The notes: a model not told the origin generated them from the letters alone. A stretch of DNA of 64,000 nt from Candidatus Eisenbergiella stercoravium (GCA_019113175.1 DXHY01000070.1:58685-122684), one strand, 5' to 3'. Positions 50,727 through 59,374 are shown, numbered from the stretch's first letter. Program-made: numbers and translations.

Positions 50727-52039
50727 GATTCTGTGGATTCCGTTTCTGTTTCGGCGGGAGCCGATCCGGTTTCAGCAGGCTCAGTCTCAGCCGGAGCTGA
50801 TCCGCTCTGCTGCGCATCCTGTGCAGCACCCAGTGTGATCTGCAGCAGCTGTTCCCGGTACTGGCCGTTGTCTGCGCGCTGTACCGTGACCGAAACCTGT
50901 TCGCCTGCGGCGTAATATTCCAGGGTATCCTTTAACTGGTCCATGCTGAGCACGGAACGGCCGTCAAATGCCGTGATGACATCGCCTGCCTGGATGCCGG
51001 CGTTATCGGCGGGGCCTCCGTCGACTACGTTCGTCACGATCACGCCGGCCGGGATCCCATAGAGCTGCGTCACATCGGAAGATACGGTCTGGCCTTCGAT
51101 CCCCATATAGGAGGCCTGGCTGGAATCCACCCTTTCCCTGGTGGTCAGGTTCATCATTTCCTTCAGGCTGGGTTCGGCTTTGTCGATCGGAATGGCAAAT
51201 CCGATATTATCCACGGAACTGCCGGAAGAAGAGGATCCCGTCTTGGCCTCATTGATCCCGATCAGCTCGCCCTTCATGTTCAGCAGGGCACCGCCGCTGT
51301 TCCCAGGATTGATGGCGGCATCCGTCTGGATCAGCCCGGTGGAATTGATCGTTACGCCGCTCTCGTCAGTCAGGCTCAGATCCCTGTTCAGTGCGCTGAC
51401 AACGCCGCTGGTCACGGACTGGCCATAGCCGAGGGCGTTTCCGATGGCAACAACCTGTTCACCCAGTTCCAGATCATCGGAATCTCCGATGGTCGCGATC
51501 TTGATATTATTCAAAGTTTCTTCGGGAATGTCGGAGAGCTTTACCGCTACCACGGCAAGGTCGTTGTTGACATCGGTGCCCTTGATCTCTCCGGCGACGG
51601 AACTCTGATCCACAAATCCCACGGAGAGGCTGTTCGCGCCCTCAACGACGTGATTATTTGTCGCAATCAGCAGTTCTGAATCATTTTTTCCCACGATCAC
51701 GCCGGTCCCGGCTCCTTCCACCTCATACTGCATGGTGCCGCCGAAAAAGCTCCGCATTTCCTCTACTGACATGGTGGAGATGGTGACTACGAATGGCATG
51801 GCATTTTTGGCAACCTCTACGACAGTGCTTCCTTCATCGGAATTTACAACCTGTATGGTACTGGTCTGGGGAATATTGGCATTGCTCCCGTCCGTACTTT
51901 CAGGGCTGTAGATTTTATTGCCCAGAAGGTTTACACCATACATGGTGCCGCCGGCAATCAAACCGAATACAAGTGCCATTGCTACCAGAAGTCCCCATTT
52001 CTTTTTGATGGACATAGGCTTTTTTACTTCTTCACTCAT
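50723..52039 (-). CDS. HtrA/DegP-like membrane-anchored serine protease
   Basis: 438 residues. One N-terminal membrane helix (about 15-38) with the catalytic domain outside. Trypsin-like triad H130 (ATNNHVVEG), D160 (NNDLAVVAV) and S248 (NPGNSGGAL) intact; one C-terminal PDZ domain (about 310-400; GIPAGVIVTNVVDGGPADNAG), then a Ser/Pro/Thr/Glu tail. The role is quality control of exported proteins under stress. It is divergent from the broken AraC gene and followed by a coupled P-loop kinase. Confidence 0.94.
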   Translation of the reverse strand: MSEEVKKPMSIKKKWGLLVAMALVFGLIAGGTMYGVNLLGNKIYSPESTDGSNANIPQTSTIQVVNSDEGSTVVEVAKNAMPFVVTISTMSVEEMRSFFGGTMQYEVEGAGTGVIVGKNDSELLIATNNHVVEGANSLSVGFVDQSSVAGEIKGTDVNNDLAVVAVKLSDIPEETLNNIKIATIGDSDDLELGEQVVAIGNALGYGQSVTSGVVSALNRDLSLTDESGVTINSTGLIQTDAAINPGNSGGALLNMKGELIGINEAKTGSSSSGSSVDNIGFAIPIDKAEPSLKEMMNLTTRERVDSSQASYMGIEGQTVSSDVTQLYGIPAGVIVTNVVDGGPADNAGIQAGDVITAFDGRSVLSMDQLKDTLEYYAAGEQVSVTVQRADNGQYREQLLQITLGAAQDAQQSGSAPAETEPAETGSAPAETETESTES

Positions 52040-52073
52040 GATGTTTCCCTCTTTTCTTTTGTAAATTTCCGCG

Positions 52074-52103
52074 TTGACTGTTTGCGGTTTTGTACTCTAT
52101 AAT
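52074..52103 (+). promoter_or_regulatory. Promoter of the broken AraC gene
   Basis: TTGACT (52074-52079) and TATAAT (52098-52103) with an 18-base spacer, 80 bases before the ATG at 52183. Confidence 0.75.
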
Positions 52104-52182
52104 GATAGAATCGCGGGGGGAAAATGGAAAGAAACGATCGTGCCAGAAATTGTTAAAGTTGTGCCATACGACAGGAGAAAGT

Positions 52183-53101
52183 TTATGGGCTGCAAAACTT
52201 TGATCGTGGATGAAAACAGGATGGAGCCCCACCGCTATCAGGAAGGAGAGCTCCCTGTATTACGTCTGAAAAATTCTCTGGATGATTACCAGAAGGGGGA
52301 GATTGCCTGCCACTGGCATTCGGAGTTCCAATTCGGTCTGCTTTAAAAGGAGAGCTGGAATATTATCTTCTGCAAGATCCTGCCTCCAGGCTTCAGCGCA
52401 TCATAAAGCCGGGGGACGGCTTCTTTATCAATTCCAGAGTGTTCCATGGCTGCAGGCAGATGATGAGGGGTACGGAAATCTTTACTTTCGGGATGCTGCC
52501 GGGCTTTTTTATAAATCCCGTCTTCGGGAATATCTATCAGAAGATCGTCCTGCCGGTCCTTCATTCCCATGTGCCGGGTTTTTTCCTTTTCCAGGAGAAA
52601 AAGGAAGATGCAGGGATGCTGGATCTTTACCGTAAATTCCATAAACTGAACCAAAAGGACAGGGATTTTGAGCTGAGCAGCCTCGAGTTGATCTGCGGGA
52701 TATGGAAGGAACTGCTTCACAGAATCCACCGTCAGACAGACTTTGCATCAAATTGCAATTTTGATTTTACCCAGGCATTCCGGATACAGAAGATGCTGGA
52801 ATTTATCCAGAAGCATTACCCGGAACCCATAACCGTGAACCAGATCGCCGAGGCAGGGGGGATCAGCAGGCGTGAGTGCTTCCGCTGTTTTCGCGCGGTC
52901 ATCAACCAGGCGCCCACCGAGTATCTGAATCAGTACCGGCTGACCATGGCGGCCCAGCTGTTAACGGTGGGCGGCCAGTCCCTTGCCCGCGTCAGTGAGT
53001 CCTGTGGTTTTGAAAATTTCAGTTATTTCTGCAGGCTTTTTAAGAAAAAATATCATATGTCGCCCGGGCAGTTCAGAAATGGGGATGTAAAGGTAAATTG
53101 A
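52183..53101 (+). pseudogene. Frameshifted AraC family regulator
   Basis: Two reading frames together make one AraC-type protein. From ATG 52183 (AGGAG seven bases upstream) the N-terminal part runs to ACHWHSEFQFGLL and stops at 52346. A -1 frame then continues with LKGELEYYLLQDP, the sensing domain (FHGCRQMMRGTE) and a C-terminal double helix-turn-helix (VNQIAEAGGISRRECFRCF; SLARVSESCGFENFSYFCRLFKKKYH) to 53101. The break lies near CTTTAAAAG at about 52341. A one-base loss or a sequencing error would both explain it. The promoter is still good. Confidence 0.85.
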
Positions 53102-53220
53102 TCCTTATCCCCGCAGGTAAGGCAGTAAAATCAATGGGTTTACAAATCTGAAAGGCGCTTACTACACCATATTATTCCGTATAATCGTTTTGAACGGAGA
53201 TACTGAAAATGCGTCTGATT

Positions 53221-54099
53221 TCAGCTATCAAAGTTCAATTTTAGCATTTCAAGAAAACGTTCTGAAATTGGTGTGAAAACTTGATACTTTTTCCAGATCA
53301 GGTATATGTTTGTCTCGAGTCTCGGCGCAAGGGGACGGAAAACCAGCCCACTATCCGGGCTTGTATTTATGATATGCTCAAACGTCAGAAGATATCCAAG
53401 CCCCTCTTTCACAAAAAGAGAGCCATTATAAGAAAGCCGGAATGATCCTTCGAGATGCAGTTGGTCAATGCGGTTATTGCACCACTTTGTGATATCATTG
53501 TGCCAGCCCTGCTCTGAGCAGAACAGAGGTAAGCCAATTAAGTCCTCCATGCGGATCGTTTCTTTTTGCGCCATAGGGCAGCTGGCTGGCATAACAACGC
53601 CCCACAAATCGGAATCCGGAAATTTGAGAGAATGATACCTGGATGTGTCGGGCTCTTGAGCCAGCACTGCAAAATCAATGATTCCTTTGTTCAGCTTTTC
53701 AGTGACCTGTTCGGTATCGCCACTGGTAATATGGTAACGTAAATCAGGGTATATGTTTTTGAGCGTTCGGATCACCGCGGCAATACGGCGGATTTGATAG
53801 GATTCTGCCAGCCCTAAGAAAATTTCTCCGCCAGATAGATCATCCAGTGTGTGAAATTCTTCCGTAATTTTATCCGCCATCCTGACCAAATCTTCCGCAC
53901 GTTTTCTTAGCAAAACCCCTTCTTCTGTAAGTTGTATGCTGAAGCTGTGCCGGATAAATAGCTTTTTTCCCAATTCGTCTTCAAGAGATTTTAATTGTTT
54001 GGAAAGTGTCGGCTGGGTAACATGAAGTAATTCTGCCGCTCGTGTCATGTTTTCCTCTCTTGCTGCTGCAAGGAAATATCTCATCGTTCGCAGCTCCAT
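53221..54099 (-). CDS. LysR family transcriptional regulator
   Basis: 292 residues. The N-terminal winged helix-turn-helix (about 1-60; MELRTMRYFLAAAREENMTRA and HVTQPTLSKQLKSLEDELG) and the C-terminal periplasmic-binding-like effector domain are complete. It is divergent from a small gene and an alpha/beta hydrolase gene, which it probably controls. The A+T-rich divergent region 54100-54213 would hold its operator. Confidence 0.94.
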   Translation of the reverse strand: MELRTMRYFLAAAREENMTRAAELLHVTQPTLSKQLKSLEDELGKKLFIRHSFSIQLTEEGVLLRKRAEDLVRMADKITEEFHTLDDLSGGEIFLGLAESYQIRRIAAVIRTLKNIYPDLRYHITSGDTEQVTEKLNKGIIDFAVLAQEPDTSRYHSLKFPDSDLWGVVMPASCPMAQKETIRMEDLIGLPLFCSEQGWHNDITKWCNNRIDQLHLEGSFRLSYNGSLFVKEGLGYLLTFEHIINTSPDSGLVFRPLAPRLETNIYLIWKKYQVFTPISERFLEMLKLNFDS

Positions 54100-54213
54100 A
54101 TCGTTTTCCTTTCTGATATGCCAAAAAATTATTTCATGATATAAATTATAGCCATTAGCGCAAAAAATGGCAAGGACTTAAAATGAAAACAGGGAGGTGG
54201 TCTTACGGATGAT

Positions 54214-54438
54214 TTGATTCAAAATCTCAAAGATGCAGGATGCGGGGAAGCAGAAATCGCAGATGTGTGTAGACTTTATGAAAACGGGCAGATTCAGGAC
54301 GCTGTGAAAAAGCTACGAAGGCATCGCTGCGGTTTAATGGATACCCTGCACAAAAGTCAGGAACGTGTTGACTGCCTGGATTATTTAGTAAGAAACATGG
54401 AAAAAGAAAAACGGTTACGAACAACGGGAGGTAAATAA
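54214..54438 (+). CDS. Small helical protein between LysR and hydrolase genes
   Basis: 74 residues from TTG 54214, all helical, hydrophilic (LKDAGCGEAEIADVCRLYENGQ, KLRRHRCGLMDTLHKSQ, RVDCLDYLVRNMEKEKR). Similar small proteins beginning with a TDDLIQ-like segment occur beside such hydrolases, from memory. Here the in-frame codons before TTG read ACG GAT GAT and no ATG is seen, although GGAGGTGG stands upstream. Either TTG is used or the original start was lost. It ends one base before the hydrolase start. Confidence 0.6.
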   Translation: MIQNLKDAGCGEAEIADVCRLYENGQIQDAVKKLRRHRCGLMDTLHKSQERVDCLDYLVRNMEKEKRLRTTGGK

Positions 54439-54439
54439 A

Positions 54440-55435
54440 ATGGAGAACACCTTAAACATGGTACAGGAATGGGATAAGACATTCCCTCAAAGCGACAAGG
54501 TCGATCACAGCAAGGTCACTTTTCACAACCGCTACGGCATCACGCTGGCGGCTGATCTGTACCGGCCCAGGAACGCTGAAGGCAAACTGGCGGCGATTGC
54601 CATGTGCGGCCCCTTTGGTGCGGTCAAAGAGCAGTGCGCTGGGCTATACGCGCAGACATTGGCAGAACGGGGATTTCTGACGATTGCGTTTGATCCCTCT
54701 TTTACAGGGGAAAGCGGAGGAAGCCCCCGGTATATGGCTTCCCCGGATATTAACACGGAGGACTTTCAGGCTGCGGTAGATTATCTGTCGCTTCGAGCAG
54801 ATGTAGACCCGGAGAGGATCGGTATCCTGGGTATCTGCGGATGGGGTGGTCTGGCGCTGAACGCCGCCGCCTTAGATACGCGCGTGAAGGCTACGGTTGC
54901 ATCTACGATGTATGACATGGCCCGTGTCAACGCCAATGGCTACTTTGACGCCGAGGACAGCGAGGAAGCCCGATACAACAAAAAAATCGCATTGAACACA
55001 CAGAGAATCAGGGATTACCAATCCGGCGAATATGCGCTGGGCGGCGGTGTGGCGGAGGTTGTGCCGGAAGATGCCCCGTTCTATGTGAAGGACTACCACG
55101 ACTACTACAAGACGCAGCGCGGCTACCATCCCCGTTCGCTCAATTCCAACGGCGGCTGGAACGTGACCGGCTGTATGTCTTTTATGAACCAGCCGATTTT
55201 GATGTACAGCCACGAGATACGTTCCGCCGTGATGATTCTGCATGGGGACGCGGCCCATTCCTTCTACTTCGTCAAAGACGCCTATGACAATATGATGAAA
55301 GGAAACCCCAACCCGGAAAACAAAGGACTGCTTGTCATTCCCGGCGCAACGCATACGGATTTGTATGACGGCGGCGGAAAAGATGCCATTCCGTTTGATA
55401 GGCTGGAAACTTTCTTTAGAACCTATTTGAAATAA
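54440..55435 (+). CDS. Alpha/beta hydrolase
   Basis: 331 residues, single-domain alpha/beta hydrolase related to dienelactone-hydrolase and YcjY-like enzymes. No signal peptide. The oxyanion strand is AAIAMCGPFGAVKEQ; the nucleophile elbow reads GICGWGG (residues 131-137), with Trp where Ser is usual in GIC-x-S-GG relatives and a Cys two residues before. The acid and base are probably in HGD and GATHTDLYD. Thus it may use Cys133 or be a non-classical hydrolase. Coupled with the small gene upstream and divergent from LysR. Confidence 0.85.
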   Translation: MENTLNMVQEWDKTFPQSDKVDHSKVTFHNRYGITLAADLYRPRNAEGKLAAIAMCGPFGAVKEQCAGLYAQTLAERGFLTIAFDPSFTGESGGSPRYMASPDINTEDFQAAVDYLSLRADVDPERIGILGICGWGGLALNAAALDTRVKATVASTMYDMARVNANGYFDAEDSEEARYNKKIALNTQRIRDYQSGEYALGGGVAEVVPEDAPFYVKDYHDYYKTQRGYHPRSLNSNGGWNVTGCMSFMNQPILMYSHEIRSAVMILHGDAAHSFYFVKDAYDNMMKGNPNPENKGLLVIPGATHTDLYDGGGKDAIPFDRLETFFRTYLK

Positions 55436-55594
55436 CAAAACATGACAGGAGAAATATTGTCCGAATGGCGTACCAACCTGTCATAATCTGAAATGAAACA
55501 AGGGGCGCTGCTTTCCATTTGCTGAAGCGGCGCTCCACTTTATAACTATGGGAGATAAGACACAGAAAGTGGACACAGAAAGTTCACAATTTTA

Positions 55595-55621
55595 TTGGCA
55601 CTCACCTATTGACAGTGCTAA
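55595..55621 (+). promoter_or_regulatory. CIRCE operator (HrcA binding site)
   Basis: TTGGCACTC (55595-55603), nine bases, then CAGTGCTAA (55613-55621). The consensus is TTAGCACTC-N9-GAGTGCTAA, so only one base differs in each arm. The rest of 55436-55759 holds no gene I can support. Confidence 0.85.
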
Positions 55622-55637
55622 TAATAGGTGTTATATT
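55609..55637 (+). promoter_or_regulatory. Promoter of the hsp20 genes
   Basis: TTGACA (55609-55614) and TATATT (55632-55637), 17-base spacer. The -35 box lies inside the CIRCE operator, so HrcA binding would block RNA polymerase. Confidence 0.8.
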
Positions 55638-55759
55638 ACGGCTAGAACAAAGGAAAGGGGTACAGAAAAGAGGAAACCGAAAAGGTTCCAGGAATTCGTA
55701 CCGCCGCCGGAGTTCAAGAAAATCAAAAGAAAATCTAATTCAAAAAGGAGAGATGACTT

Positions 55760-56179
55760 ATGTTAGTACCCAGCGTTTTTGGTGAAGATTTATTTGATGA
55801 TTGGATGGATTTTCCGTTTACTACAGCTCCGTCAGCAAGAATGATGAGAACGGATGTGAAAGAGACAGATAACAGCTATGAGCTGGATATTGATATGCCT
55901 GGTGTTGATAAAGGCGATGTAAAGGCCGAATTGAAAAACGGCTACCTGATCATCAGTGCTTCGGCCAATAAGAACAATGATGAAAAAGACAAGGATGGTA
56001 AGTACATCAGGAAAGAGCGTTACAGCGGCTCCTGCAGCAGAAGTTTCTATGTAGGCGATGCTGTGAAGCAGGATGAAGTAAAAGCCAAATTTGAAAATGG
56101 CACTCTGAAGGTGACGATCCCGAAGAAGGAAGAGAAACCTGCCGTGGAAGAGAACAAGACCATTGCCATTGAAGGGTAA
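55760..56179 (+). CDS. Hsp20/alpha-crystallin small heat-shock protein, first copy
   Basis: ATP-independent holdase that binds unfolding proteins. 139 residues: a short N-terminal arm with FDDWMDFPF, the alpha-crystallin domain (about 32-125; DVKETDNSYELDIDMPGVDK, GYLIISAS, KFENGTLKVTIPK) with the conserved G-x-L motif, and a short tail. AAAGGAGA lies before ATG 55760. It is under a CIRCE-type promoter and followed by a second hsp20. Confidence 0.95.
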   Translation: MLVPSVFGEDLFDDWMDFPFTTAPSARMMRTDVKETDNSYELDIDMPGVDKGDVKAELKNGYLIISASANKNNDEKDKDGKYIRKERYSGSCSRSFYVGDAVKQDEVKAKFENGTLKVTIPKKEEKPAVEENKTIAIEG

Positions 56180-56193
56180 TGAGTGAAGCATGA

Positions 56194-56214
56194 CCGACGG
56201 CGATGAACCGTCGG
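56194..56214 (+). other. Hairpin between the two hsp20 genes
   Basis: CCGACGG (56194-56200) pairs with CCGTCGG (56208-56214), a 7-base loop. There is no T run, so it may be a processing or partial termination point rather than a full terminator. Confidence 0.5.
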
Positions 56215-56367
56215 CCTTGATGAAAAGCGATAGTATCCCCGGACCGGTTTCCGGATCCGGTTCTTATAGATAATTTTGAATGTTTCTGCCGGGAGGGGTT
56301 ATCCCGAACGGCTTTCGATAGATTTAGTTGAAGACTTGAATTTTCAGACAGATTGGAGGAATGATTT

Positions 56368-56850
56368 ATGTGGTTTGATGATATGTTTGATAATTTCTTT
56401 GATGACTGGTTTACCCCTTATTACACCTATTATGATCCGAAGTACGAAAAGAAGCTGAGTAAAGCTCTGAAGAAAGAGATCAGAAATGATACCTCGGTTG
56501 CCAGAAGGGCAGCCCGGATGATGAAGACCGATGTGAAGGAAAAGAACGATTGCTACGAAGTTGAGATTGACCTTCCTGGTTACACGAAGGATGAGGTTAA
56601 GGTAGAGCTGGACAACGGCTATCTGACCGTGACTGCGGAGAAGGGTGAAGAACCTGAAGACAACAGCAAAGTCCTTCGCAAGGAGCGTTACACCGGCTAT
56701 TGCAGCAGAAGCTTCTATGTGGGCAGTGATGTGGAACAGTCTGACATTAAGGCAAGCTTCCATCATGGCACTTTGAAACTGGTCGTTCCTAAGAAAAATG
56801 CGGAAGCCACTCCAGCAGTGGAAGAAAATAAATACATCTCTATTGAATGA
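56368..56850 (+). CDS. Hsp20/alpha-crystallin small heat-shock protein, second copy
   Basis: 160 residues. A longer acidic/aromatic N-terminal arm (MWFDDMFDNFFDDWFTPYYTYY), then an alpha-crystallin domain (about 50-150; DVKEKNDCYEVEIDLPGYTK, GYLTVTAE, SFHHGTLKLVVPK). TTGGAGGAATG precedes the ATG. A paralogue of the upstream gene, not a recent copy, since the two differ throughout. A terminator follows. Confidence 0.95.
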   Translation: MWFDDMFDNFFDDWFTPYYTYYDPKYEKKLSKALKKEIRNDTSVARRAARMMKTDVKEKNDCYEVEIDLPGYTKDEVKVELDNGYLTVTAEKGEEPEDNSKVLRKERYTGYCSRSFYVGSDVEQSDIKASFHHGTLKLVVPKKNAEATPAVEENKYISIE

Positions 56851-56856
56851 TATACG

Positions 56857-56887
56857 AAAGGGCGGTCCTGGTACCGTCCTTTTTTAT
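56857..56887 (+). terminator. Rho-independent terminator after the hsp20 genes
   Basis: AAAGGGCGGT (56857-56866) pairs with ACCGTCCTTT (56873-56882), one G-U, a 6-base loop and a T run. Confidence 0.88.
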
Positions 56888-56956
56888 GTCTTCAACTTAT
56901 AAACAGGATCACAAGTTGTTTCCCTTTCCCGCTGACATAATTTTCCTTTTGCAACG

Positions 56957-57148
56957 TCATTTCCCAACATAGTCTTCGGCTTCAGCCTTCGGAAGGTTGA
57001 ACTGCTGCATGATCCCGGAAATGATGGCCGCGTCATCTACCCCTGCCTGGCGGAGCAGATCGACGGCTCCTTTGATCCCTTCGGAAAGTCCTTCCTTTTT
57101 GCCTTCGGCGAAGGTGTTAAAATAATTTCTGTCCTCAAACTTACTCAT
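56957..57148 (-). pseudogene. C-terminal remnant of an Rpn/PD-(D/E)XK nuclease family protein
   Basis: About 63 codons from ATG 57148 (GAGG upstream). The segment FAEGKKEGLSEGIKGAVDLLRQAGVDDAAIISGIMQQFNLPKAEAEDYV resembles the C-terminal tail of Rpn-type recombination-promoting nuclease/transposase proteins, which are normally about 300 residues with a nuclease domain. The nuclease part is missing, so it is a fragment or a short stand-alone reading. Confidence 0.55.
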
Positions 57149-57315
57149 TGCCATGCACCTCATTTCTTATATGGTTTCAGGTATTATACCACTTTCTCAG
57201 GGAAAGTTGAAGAAAATACCGGATTTTTTGTGCCAAAAGACATGAAAGCGGGTTCCGCGTTTGGCGTACGGAAAACTGATGTTAGTTCATCACTTAATGG
57301 GGACATATTTCGATT

Positions 57316-57846
57316 TTAAAATAAAATATTTCTGTTTAGAATACTTAAAATAATGGATGTAATATCTTCGGACGTTTTATGATCTTTCTTGCTTAGCCAT
57401 TGGCGGAGCAAAAAGTAAGTGCCGCCTGAGAGAAAAGTGAAAAATAGTTCCTGGCTTTCTGCATCAAAGAACTTTAGATTTTCCGTGCCATAAATATTTT
57501 GGTAGAGAGTATGGAACATATCTGTCCATTCCGTGTCGGAATTATAGCAGATAAACAGGGAAACCAATTCGGAATTTTGCTGTAGATAGTCAATGATCTG
57601 TGTCAGATCTTTTTCTGTCATAGGCTTTTTTAAGGAATTTTGCATTTCTTCAACAAAATCAGCCTGCATTTCCTTCAGGAGATCAGCAGGAAATTCGTAG
57701 TGTCGGTAAAATGTAGTGCGGTTGATGCCGGACTCATTGCATAGTTCTACAATACTGATTTTATCAAGCGGTTTTATCTTAAGGAGACGCAGCAGTCCCT
57801 CTTTCAGCATGCGTTTTGTAACAGTCGTCCTCTGATTCTCTTTCAT
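57316..57846 (-). CDS. TetR family transcriptional regulator
   Basis: 176 residues. The N-terminal helix-turn-helix (about 8-55; TKRMLKEGLLRLLKIKPLDKISIVELCNESGINRTTFYRHY) is typical of TetR; the C-terminal part with FLSGGTYFLLRQWL resembles the TetR_C_7 type. It is divergent from the glycosyltransferase unit at 58262. A 21-bp candidate operator lies 31 bases before its start and a matching one overlaps the promoter of the other unit, suggesting a repressor of both. Confidence 0.92.
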   Translation of the reverse strand: MKENQRTTVTKRMLKEGLLRLLKIKPLDKISIVELCNESGINRTTFYRHYEFPADLLKEMQADFVEEMQNSLKKPMTEKDLTQIIDYLQQNSELVSLFICYNSDTEWTDMFHTLYQNIYGTENLKFFDAESQELFFTFLSGGTYFLLRQWLSKKDHKTSEDITSIILSILNRNILF

Positions 57847-57876
57847 ATTTTACCCCCTCTGTTGTGAATGAAATAT

Positions 57877-57897
57877 ATGTTGCAAGCGCAACAAATG
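57877..57897. promoter_or_regulatory. Candidate TetR operator 1
   Basis: Contains the perfect palindrome TGTTGC-AAGC-GCAACA (57878-57893). Shares the frame ATGTTG-N8-ACAA-N-TG with operator 2. Lies 31 bases upstream of the tetR start. Confidence 0.6.
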
Positions 57898-57944
57898 TCT
57901 CTTTGTATCGTAATTCCATAATCTGCTCTTGTCAAGGGGGAATC

Positions 57945-57984
57945 TTTTTGTGATCTGTGCATTTTTTTTGTGATCTGTGCATTT
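57945..57984. repeat. Two tandem copies of a 20-bp repeat in the tetR leader
   Basis: TTTTTGTGATCTGTGCAT is repeated with a 20-base period at 57945 and 57965. It lies between the two candidate operators in the 415-base divergent region. No gene is seen there. Confidence 0.85.
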
Positions 57985-58058
57985 TGTGCGTTTTCCAATA
58001 TTTTAAGAAACATATAACTTTGATTTGTTGTTTTTACATCTTTATACAATGAAACTGT

Positions 58059-58091
58059 ATGTTGTTAATGCGACAACTGTTGTGATATAAT
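58059..58091 (+). promoter_or_regulatory. Candidate TetR operator 2 and promoter of the glycosyltransferase unit
   Basis: Operator-like ATGTTG-N8-ACAA-N-TG at 58059-58079 overlaps a -35 box TTGTTA (58062-58067); the -10 TATAAT is at 58086-58091, 18-base spacer. Binding here would block transcription of the unit starting at 58262. Confidence 0.6.
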
Positions 58092-58261
58092 TTTAAAGAT
58101 TTGAGAGCATATCCGGGAGAAATGAGGATTAAATCTTTTGGCTGCATTGGATGAAAAGTTATTGTCTTCTGACTCCACGGTTATTGCCTTCAAATGTGGG
58201 TCCTGGGGCATTTGGAAAGGAAATCAGTAAAGCTTTATGATATTTAAAGGTGATATAAATT

Positions 58262-59374
58262 ATGAAAGTATTGGTCTTATATTGTGATACAGGAGGAGGT
58301 CATCATACGGCTGCGCTTGCTATGGCTGAGGAACTGGAAAAACGAGGCCATGATGTGACGATGATGGACCCTCTTATTTTAGCAGGAAAAAATACGGCCG
58401 GTATCGTGGGAAACAGTTATATCAAATTGGTACAACATTCGCCCAGAAGCTTTGGAGCATTGTATGCTTTAGGGGAGGCATATGAAAAATTGCCGGTTCA
58501 TTCTCCTGTTTATTGGGCAAATGGCAGGCTGGCAGAGGAAATGGAGGATTACCTGCAGGTACATTCATTTGAATGTATTGTTATGACCCATATGTTTCCG
58601 GCGCAAATATTAGCCCATCTGGTACAGAAGCAATGTACTCTGCCGAAAACGATCCTGATAGCTACAGATTATACATGTACGCCTTTTTTCGAAGAGACTG
58701 TCTGTGATTATTACGGGATTCCGGCTTCGGATCTGGAAGAGGAGTTCGTTTCTAAGGGAATTCCGCAGGAGAAGATTTTAAACTATGGGATTCCAGTGCG
58801 CATGGAGTTTACAGAAGTGGAAAGCAGGGCTGAATCCCGGAAAAAACTGGGATGGGTTGAAGGCAAAAAGTATATTTTGCTGTCTGGCGGCAGTATGGGG
58901 GCTGGACAGCTTTTAGAAGCGGCAGCAGTTCTGCGTGACTTTCTGAATGTAAATCAGGAATACAGGCTTACAATTATTTGCGGAAATAACCGGAAATTGT
59001 ATGAGCAGCTTACAGAACGATATGACAGTGATGGACAAATTGACATTCTGGGTTATACAGACAAAATGGCGGTATATTTGAAAGCAACTGATATTTTTAT
59101 TACAAAACCTGGAGGCTTGTCGTCAACAGAAGCCGCAGTATGCGGTGTGCCATTAATCCACCTTTCTCCTATACCAGGCTGTGAGACGAGTAATGCTGAA
59201 TATTTTGCAAACCATGGCATGAGCCTGTATGTTCCCAAGCCCGGGACGGAATTGACCGAGGCGTTGGATAAATTATGTGATGAAGGTACCTGCAGAAAAA
59301 TGGTACAGGCTCAGCGGCGCTATATAAGCTCCCGTGCTGCATCTGATTATTGCGATACAATAGACGCTCTATGA
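58262..59374 (+). CDS. Glycosyltransferase of the MGDG synthase/UgtP-MurG type (GT28)
   Basis: 370 residues. N-terminal MVLYCDTGGGHHTAALAMAEEL-like segment with the GGGH motif of monogalactosyl/diglucosyl-diacylglycerol synthases, and C-terminal UDP-sugar site around ILLSGGSMG, FITKPGGLSSTEA and GVPLI. It most likely adds a sugar to diacylglycerol to make membrane glycolipid, although the acceptor is inferred. It leads a cassette with a PF06541 protein, a DUF308 protein and a broken patatin, all behind a TetR-type operator. Confidence 0.88.
   Translation: MKVLVLYCDTGGGHHTAALAMAEELEKRGHDVTMMDPLILAGKNTAGIVGNSYIKLVQHSPRSFGALYALGEAYEKLPVHSPVYWANGRLAEEMEDYLQVHSFECIVMTHMFPAQILAHLVQKQCTLPKTILIATDYTCTPFFEETVCDYYGIPASDLEEEFVSKGIPQEKILNYGIPVRMEFTEVESRAESRKKLGWVEGKKYILLSGGSMGAGQLLEAAAVLRDFLNVNQEYRLTIICGNNRKLYEQLTERYDSDGQIDILGYTDKMAVYLKATDIFITKPGGLSSTEAAVCGVPLIHLSPIPGCETSNAEYFANHGMSLYVPKPGTELTEALDKLCDEGTCRKMVQAQRRYISSRAASDYCDTIDAL

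Noticed and set aside
52341..52349. Programmed -1 frameshift in the AraC gene
   Set aside because: The bases CTTTAAAAG do not form a slippery heptamer in the incoming frame, and no AraC regulator is known to use one.
55548..55766. Open frame of 72 codons upstream of the first hsp20
   Set aside because: It runs through the CIRCE operator and promoter, has no good ribosome site and an unlikely Lys/Arg-rich product.
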